Shown piece by piece: positions 1 through 5,571 of a DNA stretch of 5,630 bases. The notes beneath the pieces are model-generated. The model made no database searches. It was not told the DNA's origin and saw only the letters and a list, made by a program, of their open reading frames with translations. The DNA is taken from positions 1 to 5,630 of the forward strand of contig URTA01000093.1 in NCBI GenBank assembly GCA_900550645.1. The letters are read 5' to 3'. Every line of letters starts with the position of its first letter. The stretch's first letter is position 1. The position numbers and the translations under genes were made by a program. Source of the DNA: an uncultured Porphyromonadaceae bacterium. Lineage in GTDB: Bacteria > Bacteroidota > Bacteroidia > Bacteroidales > Muribaculaceae.

Positions 1-74
1 CACAGGCGAAAGACAAAACGGCTGCTGACGCACCTGCAACACAGAAACCCTCACAGCCTGAAACCAGCGAGTGA
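1..74 (+). CDS. C-terminal end of an unidentified protein (5' partial)
   Basis: Reading from base 3, an open frame of 23 codons runs to a TGA at 72-74. The visible tail is hydrophilic and rich in Ala, Pro, Gln, Thr and Lys, and it ends in PSQPETSE. This looks like a disordered C-terminal extension and has no diagnostic motif, so I cannot name the protein. Frame choice rests on two points: the composition is protein-like and low in complexity, and a well-formed terminator begins about 24 nt after this stop. The other two forward frames give either an early stop (26-28) or an Arg/His-rich translation that runs into the terminator stem. The gene body lies outside the window. Confidence 0.45.
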   Translation, partial: QAKDKTAADAPATQKPSQPETSE

Positions 75-97
75 CAGTGCCGCTGCACTCCCGATAT

Positions 98-120
98 AAT
101 ACCTAAATGTAGGTATTTTT
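98..120 (+). terminator. Intrinsic terminator after the upstream gene
   Basis: A perfect 8-bp stem, AATACCTA (98-105) with TAGGTATT (110-117), encloses the tetraloop AATG and runs directly into a T tract (116-120). It lies 24 nt after the stop of the partial upstream gene. The stem is AT-rich and so only moderately stable, but stem plus T run is the classic Rho-independent layout on the + strand. It separates the upstream gene from feoAB. Confidence 0.65.
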
Positions 121-121
121 G

Positions 122-151
122 CGGACGGGACAGCATATCATGCCCCGTCCG
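122..151. other. GC-rich hairpin just upstream of the feoAB promoter
   Basis: CGGACGGG (122-129) and CCCGTCCG (144-151) form a perfect 8-bp stem. Inside it, GCAT (133-136) pairs with ATGC (140-143), giving a two-tier hairpin with an ACA bulge. It lies between the terminator at 98-120 and the promoter starting at 152. No T run follows, so it may be a second, back-up terminator for read-through or a protein-binding palindrome next to the promoter. Sequence alone does not decide between these. Confidence 0.5.
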
Positions 152-184
152 TTGACTTTATGCCGCCGATATTCGTTATCTTTG
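152..184 (+). promoter_or_regulatory. Bacteroidetes-type promoter of feoAB
   Basis: TATCTTTG (177-184) is an exact match to the Bacteroidetes housekeeping -7 element TAnnTTTG. TTGAC (152-156) stands at the place of the -33 TTG element, 22 bp upstream counted from TTG. Transcription would start near 188-193 and give a leader of about 30 nt before ATG 220. It follows that an ATG at 160 lies upstream of the transcript start and cannot be the translation start from this promoter. Confidence 0.65.
168..180. promoter_or_regulatory. Candidate Fur box over the feoAB -7 element
   Basis: GATATTCGTTATC matches the core Fur consensus GATAATnATTATC at 10 of its 12 fixed positions, with GATA and TATC half-sites in inverted orientation. 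It overlaps the first four bases of the -7 element, where a bound iron-loaded Fur repressor would block RNA polymerase. The position upstream of a ferrous iron transporter fits. Fur consensus sequences in Bacteroidetes are less well defined than in Proteobacteria, so this is an inference from similarity plus location. Confidence 0.45.
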
Positions 185-219
185 CAGGTCATAAACGGAA
201 GATAGTACATACATTGATT

Positions 220-2676
220 ATGCGATTGTCTGAATTACAGCCAGGGGCGCGTTGCGTCATCACAAAAATACTCGGTCACGGCGCGTTTCGCAAGCGTGTC
301 ATGGAAATGGGGTTTGTGCGAGGGCGCGAGGTGAAGGTGATGCTTCACGCGCCGCTGCAAGACCCTATCAAGTACGCACTGATGGATTACGAGGTGTCGC
401 TGCGGCGTGCCGAGGCCAACATGATTGAGGTGACGCCTTGCGACAAGGACGCTGCCGACGAAATAGAGCGGTACACTGCCACCGGCGTGCATGATGCCGA
501 CACAGGGAATGCCGCCTCAGTCGCAGTCCGCCGCGAGAAGGTCATCAACGTCGCCCTGATAGGCAACCCCAACTGCGGCAAGACATCGCTCTTCAACCAT
601 GTCAGCGGTGCTCATGAACACGTGGGCAACTACGCTGGCGTGACCGTGGACGCCAAGGAGGGGACGGTCAAGTACCGTGGATACGTGTTCAATGTCGTTG
701 ACCTGCCCGGCACATACTCGCTCTCGGCATATTCTCCCGAGGAGCTGTATGTGATGCGCTACCTGCGCGAGGAGACCCCTGATGTAATTGTCAACGTGGT
801 TGTCGCCTCCAACCTGGAGCGCAACCTGTACCTGACCACCGAGCTGATAGACATGAACCGCAGCATGGTGATAGACCTCAATATGTATGACGAGCTGGAG
901 AAGAGCGGCAACAAGCTCGACTACGAGATGCTCGGCAAGATGCTCGGCGTGCCTGTCGTGCCTACAACGGCTTCCACAGGAAAAGGCGTAAACGAACTGC
1001 TCGATTCTATAATAGAGGTATACGAACTGCGGCATCCTGACGTGCGCCACATACACGTCAAGATGCGTCCCGAGGTGGAACAGGCACTGCGGCCGCTCAT
1101 TGACGCTATCAAGGCCGACCGCTCACTCTCGCCCCACGCTTCGCCACGGTTCATGGCTATAAAACTGATTGAGGGCGACCCCGAGGTGCGCAAGACTGTA
1201 GGCACTGCAGACCACGGCGAGGAGATAATCAGACTTGCCGACGAGCAGCGCAATGCCGTAGGGGAGAGCCTCGGCGAGGATGTCAACTCCGTCATTGCCT
1301 CCGAGAAATACGGCTTCATACAGGGAGCGTTGAAAGAGACTTTCGTGCAGTACGAGAAGGAGGAGCGCAAGACCACCAAAATCATAGACACATTCGTCAC
1401 CAACAAGCTGTTCGGCTTCCCGCTTTTCCTGCTGGTGATGTGGCTGATGTTCTGGGCGACGTTCCAGATAGGGGCGTACCCCATGGGCTGGATTGAGGAC
1501 GGCGTGAGCTGGCTTTCCGAGTTTATCGGGACACACATCCCCGACGGACCGTTCAAGGACCTGCTGCTCGACGGCGTGATAGGAGGCGTGGGAGGCGTGA
1601 TAGTCTTCCTGCCCAATATCCTGATACTCTATGCCTTCATATCGTTTATGGAGGATTCCGGCTACATGGCGCGTGTCGCCTTCATCATGGACAAGCTGAT
1701 GCACCGCATGGGGCTGCACGGCAAGTCGTTCATACCGCTTGTTATGGGCTTCGGCTGCAACGTGCCGGCTATCATGTCTACACGCATCATCGAGAGCAAG
1801 TCGAGCCGCCTGATTACCATACTGGTCAACCCTTTCATGAGCTGCTCGGCACGCATACCGATATATGTGCTGCTCGTAGGCACGTTCTTCCCCGACCACG
1901 GCGCATGGGTGTTCCTCGGGCTGTATATGCTCGGCATTGCCGTGGCGGTGCTGACAGCAAGGCTGCTGCGCAAGTTCTGGTTCAAGGCTGATGAGACGCC
2001 GTTTGTCATGGAGCTGCCCCCGTACCGCATACCGACGGCTAAGTCCACTGTACGCAACATGTGGGCGAAAGCGCAGCAGTACCTTCAGAAAATGGGAGGC
2101 ATCATCCTCGTCGCCTCGGTGGCTATATGGGCGTTGTCTTACTTTCCCCGGTACGAGGCATCGGACATACCTGCCGAATACTCCGAAGGCGTAATGGCAG
2201 AAATGCCGGCCTCCGTCCGCGAGGGCAAGTCTGCCGATGAACTTCAGGCTATGATACAGAACGAATACCAGCAGCAGAACTCCGTGATAGGCCACATAGG
2301 CCGCTTCTGCCAGCCCGCGCTCAGCCCCATGGATTTCGACTGGAAGGTGTCCGTCTCGCTGCTCACAGGCGCAGCTGCCAAGGAGGTCGTGGTCTCCACG
2401 CTCGGCGTGCTGTATGTTGGCGACGACGACGAGACAGCCCTGTCGCAACGCCTCGAGACTGTGTCACCAATCAGCGGCAAAGCCCCCTTTGACGCGCCCA
2501 AGGCATTGGCGTTCATGGTCTTCGTGCTGATATATTTCCCCTGCATCGCCACTATAACGGCGATAGTACGCGAGACGGAGTCGTGGAAATACGGTGCGTT
2601 CTCGATGCTCTACAATACCGCAGTGGCATGGCTGCTCTCCTTTGTGACATACCGGGTCGCGCTGCTGTTCTTCTGA
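220..2676 (+). CDS. feoB: Fused FeoA-FeoB ferrous iron transporter
   Basis: Inner-membrane Fe(II) uptake protein of 818 aa in which the small SH3-like FeoA protein is fused to the N-terminus of FeoB, an arrangement known in Bacteroides and Porphyromonas. FeoA spans about residues 1-74 (MRLSELQPG start, KRVMEMGF motif), followed by a 30-residue polar linker. The G domain carries G1 GNPNCGKT at 115-122, the switch-I Thr142, G3 DLPG at 161-164 and G4 NMYD at 221-224. A helical GDI-like stretch leads to the membrane part from about residue 397, which carries the conserved FGCNVPAIM (511-519), NPFMSCSARIPIY (537-549) and YFPCIATITAI (772-782) segments with their cysteines. All motifs are intact, so it should be functional. 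The frame is open back to ATG 160, but that adds 20 residues before the family-typical MRLSEL and lies upstream of the inferred transcript start, so ATG 220 is chosen. A GGAAG at 197-201 is a weak ribosome site, as is usual in this phylum. Confidence 0.96.
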   Translation: MRLSELQPGARCVITKILGHGAFRKRVMEMGFVRGREVKVMLHAPLQDPIKYALMDYEVSLRRAEANMIEVTPCDKDAADEIERYTATGVHDADTGNAASVAVRREKVINVALIGNPNCGKTSLFNHVSGAHEHVGNYAGVTVDAKEGTVKYRGYVFNVVDLPGTYSLSAYSPEELYVMRYLREETPDVIVNVVVASNLERNLYLTTELIDMNRSMVIDLNMYDELEKSGNKLDYEMLGKMLGVPVVPTTASTGKGVNELLDSIIEVYELRHPDVRHIHVKMRPEVEQALRPLIDAIKADRSLSPHASPRFMAIKLIEGDPEVRKTVGTADHGEEIIRLADEQRNAVGESLGEDVNSVIASEKYGFIQGALKETFVQYEKEERKTTKIIDTFVTNKLFGFPLFLLVMWLMFWATFQIGAYPMGWIEDGVSWLSEFIGTHIPDGPFKDLLLDGVIGGVGGVIVFLPNILILYAFISFMEDSGYMARVAFIMDKLMHRMGLHGKSFIPLVMGFGCNVPAIMSTRIIESKSSRLITILVNPFMSCSARIPIYVLLVGTFFPDHGAWVFLGLYMLGIAVAVLTARLLRKFWFKADETPFVMELPPYRIPTAKSTVRNMWAKAQQYLQKMGGIILVASVAIWALSYFPRYEASDIPAEYSEGVMAEMPASVREGKSADELQAMIQNEYQQQNSVIGHIGRFCQPALSPMDFDWKVSVSLLTGAAAKEVVVSTLGVLYVGDDDETALSQRLETVSPISGKAPFDAPKALAFMVFVLIYFPCIATITAIVRETESWKYGAFSMLYNTAVAWLLSFVTYRVALLFF

Positions 2677-2713
2677 TTGTATACGCAGGGCTTTGGTGTG
2701 TACGCTGTGAGCG
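2677..2713. other. Convergent junction between feoAB and lrgB
   Basis: Only 37 bp separate the feoAB stop from the lrgB stop on the opposite strand. The one structure I see is the 13-bp palindrome ACGCT-GTG-AGCGT at 2702-2714, a 5-bp stem with a 3-nt loop that overlaps the first base of the lrgB stop codon. It has no T run on either side and is weak as a terminator. There is no room for a separate feoC-like or Cys-rich FeoB-associated gene. Confidence 0.4.
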
Positions 2714-3403
2714 TCAGTCCAGCAGCGAGAGTATCGTCGGCGCGAGCAGCGCGGTCAGTATGCCGTTTATAGTCAGCCCGAGGCTCGCGAACGCGCCGTA
2801 CTTGTCGCTGACATCCATAGCCCGCGAAGTCCCCATGGCGTGAGCCGCCGTCCCCAGCGAAAGCCCCTGGGACATCGGGCGGCCTATGTGTGACAGCTTC
2901 ATGACCTTGAACCCCGTCATGCTGCCGAATATCCCGACGCATATCACCACCGCAGCAGTAAGCGCAGGTATGCCTCCCACAGAGCGCGTCACCTCCATGG
3001 CAATGGGCGTAGTCACCGACTTGGAGGCGAGCGAAAGCACAACCTCCTGCGTCGCCCCGAGCAGCCGCGCCAGCAAGACCACAGACACGATGCCGACCAC
3101 ACACCCCGCGAGTTCAGACAGCAGCAGCGGCAGCAGCTGCTTGCGTATGGCCGAAAGCTGCTTGTAGAGAGGCACGCCCAGCGCGACAATCGCGGGCTTG
3201 AGCCAGAACTCGATGTACTGCCCAGCCTCGTTGTATGTCTCTATGCTCACCTCCGTGGCCTTGAGATAGGCTATAAGCACCGCCGCCGAGATGAGTATCG
3301 GGTTGAGCAGCGACAGCGACGTGCGTGCCTGCAGTATCTGGCTGGCGGCATAGACGATGAACGTCAGTGCCAGCAGGAAATAAGTGTTGCCGAGAAAATC
3401 CAT
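2714..3403 (-). CDS. lrgB: LrgB/CidB family membrane protein
   Basis: A 229-aa polytopic membrane protein of usual LrgB length (about 230 aa). Family signatures are present: the KSVTTPIAMEV segment with RSVGGIPALTA (residues 128-150) and GLSLGTAAHAMGTSRAM (180-196). Hydrophobic segments cover most of the chain. LrgB is the partner of LrgA. The pair was first described as controlling murein hydrolase activity and lysis in Staphylococcus. Related pairs are carriers of small carboxylates (pyruvate in Bacillus PftAB, glycolate/glycerate in plant PLGG1), so transport is a plausible role here. The frame stays open upstream to 3460, but that stretch overlaps the end of lrgA and encodes a non-family extension. 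ATG 3403 gives MDFLGNTYF and lies 4 nt after the lrgA stop, typical of a tightly coupled operon. Confidence 0.93.
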   Translation of the reverse strand: MDFLGNTYFLLALTFIVYAASQILQARTSLSLLNPILISAAVLIAYLKATEVSIETYNEAGQYIEFWLKPAIVALGVPLYKQLSAIRKQLLPLLLSELAGCVVGIVSVVLLARLLGATQEVVLSLASKSVTTPIAMEVTRSVGGIPALTAAVVICVGIFGSMTGFKVMKLSHIGRPMSQGLSLGTAAHAMGTSRAMDVSDKYGAFASLGLTINGILTALLAPTILSLLD

Positions 3404-3407
3404 GCTG

Positions 3408-3746
3408 TCAGAAATGCTTGCGTGTGAACTGGTGCATCCACCCCGTAACCACAATGACAATCAGCGTGCTGACACCCGAGGCGACAAGTATCGGCAGCCA
3501 CTGCGCACGGATGATGTCGAAATATAGCATCAGCGAGACGGCGGCGGGGACGAAGAAGAACCCGAAGTTTTTGACCAGGAAATTGGATATGCCCTCCACC
3601 TGCCGCAGCTTGACCGCCTTCAGCGACAACAGCAGCGTGAGCGTCAGCATGCCGATGATGCTCGACGGCAGCTCCGTGCCTGTGAGCCACACGACGAGTT
3701 CGCCCACTGCCAGGCATCCGAATATGATAGCGCACTGTAATACCAT
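3408..3746 (-). CDS. lrgA: LrgA/CidA family holin-like membrane protein
   Basis: A small, four-helix type membrane protein of 112 aa, the partner of the LrgB protein encoded 4 nt downstream. Family features visible are the LPSSIIGMLTLTLLL segment (residues 26-40, matching the P-x-S-I-I-G-M motif) and FGFFFVPAAVSLM (61-73), with a basic C-terminus. It is expected in the inner membrane, acting with LrgB either in lysis control or as one half of a small-carboxylate transporter. ATG 3746 is chosen as start. An in-frame GTG at 3773 would add nine polar residues (121 aa, closer to some family members) but lies only 2 nt from the base of the hairpin at 3775-3811. No TAnnTTTG promoter is visible directly upstream, so it may depend on read-through from spt. 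Confidence 0.9.
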   Translation of the reverse strand: MVLQCAIIFGCLAVGELVVWLTGTELPSSIIGMLTLTLLLSLKAVKLRQVEGISNFLVKNFGFFFVPAAVSLMLYFDIIRAQWLPILVASGVSTLIVIVVTGWMHQFTRKHF

Positions 3747-3774
3747 GGTTGATAGTTTGGATGTGTTATACACA

Positions 3775-3811
3775 CGGAGGGCGCACCACTGTGACGATGA
3801 TGCGCCCTCCG
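3775..3811 (-). terminator. Strong hairpin between spt and lrgA, possible terminator or attenuator
   Basis: TGCGCCCTCCG (3801-3811) and CGGAGGGCGCA (3775-3785) form a perfect 11-bp GC-rich stem with a 15-nt loop, starting 20 nt after the spt stop and ending 28 nt before ATG of lrgA. In the minus-strand transcript the stem is followed by TGTGTATAAC and not by a T run, so it is not a textbook intrinsic terminator. It could be the spt terminator, a partial terminator that lowers lrgAB expression, or an RNA stabiliser at the 3' end of spt. Confidence 0.6.
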
Positions 3812-3831
3812 CGTATTTGCGATGTTGGCTG

Positions 3832-5019
3832 TTATTTGATGATGCCGTATTTTCTGAATACCTTCTGTATTGCCTCGAGCGAGCGTTCCACCTGCTCCTT
3901 GGTGTGCGTGGCCATCAGCGAGTAACGGATGAGCGTGTCCTGCGGAGCTACCGCCGGTGTCACCACCGGGTTGACGAACACTCCCTCCTCCAGCAGGTCG
4001 TGCGTGACGTGAAACGTCTTGTAGTCGTCGCGGATGAACAGCGGGATGATAGGCGTGGACGTGTGGCCTATTTCGCAGCCCATGGCGCGGAAATTGTCGA
4101 GCGCATAGTTGGTGATGTCCCACAGGTGCGCCTGGCGTTCCGGCTCTGCCAGCATGATGTCGAGGGCGGCGTTGACCGCTGCCGTGGCAGCCGGCGTTAT
4201 GCTCGCCGTGAAGATGTACGAGCGCGAATGGTGGCGCAGGTAGTTGGTTATCTCCTTGTCAGTCGCTATGAAGCCGCCCAGCGAGGCGAATGACTTGCTG
4301 AATGTCCCCATGATGAGGTCAACGTCGTCGGCAACGCCGAAATGGTGGCATACGCCGCGACCGCCCTCGCCGAAAACGCCGATGCCGTGCGCCTCGTCGG
4401 CCATGACCGTAGCGTTGTACTGCTTGGCCAGACGGACTATCTCCTTCATGTTTGCCACGTCGCCCTCCATTGAGAACACCGTGTCAGTGACTATCAGCTT
4501 GATTTTGTCTGCGTCGCAGCTTGCCAACTGCTTTTCCAGCGACTCCATGTCGTTGTGCTTGTACTTCAGGTAGTTGGAGAACGACAGACGGCGACCCTCG
4601 ATGATTGACGCATGGTCCTGCTCGTCGAGTATGATGTAGTCGCCGCGTCCTGTGAGCGTGGAGACCACGCCGAGGTTCACGCCGAACCCCGTGGAGTAGA
4701 GCATGACATCCTCCTTGCCCAAATAGTCGGCGAGCCGCTCTTCGAGCCGCTTGTGGATGTCGAGCGTGCCGTTGAGGAACGGCGACCCGGCCATGCCTGT
4801 GCCATACTTGCGCGTTGCCTCGACTGCCGCTTCGATTACCTTCGGGTGGTCTGTCAGTCCCATATAGGAGTTGGACCCGAACATCAGCACCTTGCGGCCG
4901 TTCATCATCACTTCCGTGTCCTGATGGCTGTCTATTTCCCTGAAATACGGGTAAATGCCAGCAGCTTTCGCTTTCTGCGGGGCGTCATACCGCGCCAGTT
5001 TTTGTTGTAGAGGCTTCAT
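3832..5019 (-). CDS. spt: Serine palmitoyltransferase (alpha-oxoamine synthase)
   Basis: A soluble PLP-dependent enzyme of 395 aa that condenses L-serine with a fatty acyl thioester, releasing CO2 and giving 3-ketodihydrosphingosine, the first step of sphingolipid synthesis in Bacteroidetes. The Schiff-base lysine is Lys242 in GTFSKSFASLGG. Asp208 and His211 (DEAHG) contact the cofactor, and His136 (DHAS) is the expected ring-stacking residue. Arg365, in the IRYSLMATHTKEQ stretch, lies in the C-terminal domain. The N-terminus (KLARYDAPQKAKAAGIYPYFREI) and the FGSNSYMGL, NGTLDIH and KYKHNDME segments closely resemble Bacteroides SPT as I remember it, more than BioF or glycine C-acetyltransferase (Kbl), which share the fold. 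ATG 5019 is chosen because it gives the family-typical N-terminus. An in-frame ATG at 5064 would add 15 polar residues. AAAGG (minus strand, 5037-5033) lies 13 nt before the start. Confidence 0.93.
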   Translation of the reverse strand: MKPLQQKLARYDAPQKAKAAGIYPYFREIDSHQDTEVMMNGRKVLMFGSNSYMGLTDHPKVIEAAVEATRKYGTGMAGSPFLNGTLDIHKRLEERLADYLGKEDVMLYSTGFGVNLGVVSTLTGRGDYIILDEQDHASIIEGRRLSFSNYLKYKHNDMESLEKQLASCDADKIKLIVTDTVFSMEGDVANMKEIVRLAKQYNATVMADEAHGIGVFGEGGRGVCHHFGVADDVDLIMGTFSKSFASLGGFIATDKEITNYLRHHSRSYIFTASITPAATAAVNAALDIMLAEPERQAHLWDITNYALDNFRAMGCEIGHTSTPIIPLFIRDDYKTFHVTHDLLEEGVFVNPVVTPAVAPQDTLIRYSLMATHTKEQVERSLEAIQKVFRKYGIIK

Positions 5020-5170
5020 TTCTGTATTGTTACCTTTCCGCTCACGGCCGTCGCTGACTGCCATTGAGGGAATGTTGCTTTTACTGTTTGGTCTGACTGC
5101 TTCGGCTGTTTTTGATGCCGTGGCGTGGCAACCGCTTTCTCAAAAGTTGCACACCAGGCAGTTCAGAGTG

Positions 5171-5203
5171 CAAAGTTAAGCATTAAATTCCAATTGTGGA
5201 AAT
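5171..5203 (-). promoter_or_regulatory. Bacteroidetes-type promoter of spt
   Basis: On the minus strand TAACTTTG (5178-5171) matches the -7 consensus TAnnTTTG exactly. ATTTCC (5203-5198) lies 19 bp upstream, at about the place of the -33 element, although it is a poor match to TTTG. Transcription would begin near 5163 and give a leader of roughly 140 nt before ATG 5019. Confidence 0.55.
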
Positions 5204-5294
5204 ATCCCCGCGCAAAAACCGACGCTGTTGCACCTGTCGCTCTTATGAAACAATGCATCACACACGAACATATTCCTGATTCTTGTTTACCCTC

Positions 5295-5376
5295 TGTTCG
5301 GTTCTGTTCGTTCTGTTCGGTTCTGTTCGGCGTTCCCAGCCCCCGAACAACCGAACACGGCGAACACGCCCGAACA
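5295..5376. repeat. Palindromic array of four TGTTCG and four CGAACA units
   Basis: Left arm: TGTTCG begins at 5295, 5305, 5314 and 5324 (steps of 10, 9 and 10), most copies followed by GTTC or TTC. Right arm: CGAACA begins at 5344, 5352, 5361 and 5371 (steps of 8, 9 and 10). Around a 12-nt centre the arms can pair in register: 5325-5330 with 5343-5348, 5314-5322 with 5349-5357, 5305-5310 with 5361-5366 and 5295-5301 with 5370-5376, about 28 bp in all, broken by a 2-nt bulge and two 3x3 internal loops. It lies between two outward promoters, so neither leader should include it. It could be a multi-site operator, a cruciform or a dispersed intergenic repeat. Confidence 0.8.
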
Positions 5377-5418
5377 CGCGCATAACACCCCTGCCGACAG
5401 CCGAATTGTTAAAACGCG

Positions 5419-5449
5419 ATTTCCGTCCGAAAAATAGTGCCTAACTTTG
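5419..5449 (+). promoter_or_regulatory. Bacteroidetes-type promoter of the rightward gene
   Basis: TAACTTTG (5442-5449) is an exact TAnnTTTG -7 element. ATTTCC (5419-5424) stands 17 bp upstream in the -33 region. Both hexamer and octamer are identical to those of the divergent spt promoter, which also continues as CAC after the octamer. Transcription would start near 5456 and give a leader of about 115 nt. Confidence 0.55.
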
Positions 5450-5535
5450 CACCGTCAAAACGTGAGGCACTCCACCGTGTCGTGGTCGTCCCCACTCTGA
5501 CAACATACAATACACTAATTATCAATCACTATCAA

Positions 5536-5553
5536 GCCGTGAAAGGACACGGC
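5536..5553 (+). other. Small hairpin in the leader of the rightward gene
   Basis: GCCGTG (5536-5541) and CACGGC (5548-5553) pair perfectly around the loop AAAGGA, whose AGGA resembles a ribosome-binding core. It ends 18 nt before ATG 5572. A more distal stretch of the same leader, CCGTGTC (5475-5481), is complementary to GACACGG (5546-5552) and would compete with it. The hairpin may affect translation, but the stem is short and could be incidental. Confidence 0.35.
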
Positions 5554-5571
5554 GCAAAAACTTTTCGACTT

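Larger units (their letters stand above)
5020..5571. other. 552-bp divergent intergenic region
   Basis: No gene is credible in this stretch. Going rightwards it holds the roughly 140-nt leader of spt (5020 to about 5163), the spt promoter (5171-5203), about 90 bp with nothing recognisable except one isolated CGAACA (5265-5270), the TGTTCG/CGAACA palindromic array (5295-5376), a featureless 40 bp, the promoter of the rightward gene (5419-5449) and that gene's roughly 115-nt leader with a small hairpin. The short open frames crossing it have no family signature and are broken up by the repeats. Confidence 0.6.

Noticed and set aside
1123..2448. A 441-codon open frame antisense to feoAB, and several shorter ones
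   Set aside because: They lie fully opposite an intact, motif-complete feoAB gene, give His/Arg/Tyr-rich translations with no family signature, and are explained by GC-biased third positions of the real gene.
2702..2714. ACGCT-GTG-AGCGT palindrome as a bidirectional terminator
   Set aside because: The 5-bp stem with a 3-nt loop has no T run in either direction, so it is too weak to call with confidence.
3367..4293. A 308-codon + strand frame across lrgA and the end of spt
   Set aside because: It is antisense to two well-identified genes, crosses the hairpin at 3775-3811, and its translation has no recognisable domain.
3832..5019. Glycine C-acetyltransferase (Kbl) or BioF instead of serine palmitoyltransferase
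   Set aside because: These share the fold and the PLP motifs, but the N-terminal region, the KYKHNDME segment and the C-terminal ATHTKEQVER segment fit Bacteroides serine palmitoyltransferase better. A tree of the family would settle it.
5116..5150. Short inverted repeats in the spt leader (TGCC/GGCA and GCAAC/GTTGC)
   Set aside because: Stems of 4-5 bp with loops of 7-13 nt are expected by chance in a leader of this length. No riboswitch class is recognisable.
5295..5376. CRISPR array
   Set aside because: The repeat word is 6-7 bp with 2-4 bp between copies and it changes orientation midway. There are no spacers of 25-40 bp and no cas genes.
5295..5376. Replication origin with DnaA boxes
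   Set aside because: TGTTCG does not resemble the DnaA box TTATCCACA, no AT-rich unwinding region adjoins it, and no dnaA or rep gene is nearby.
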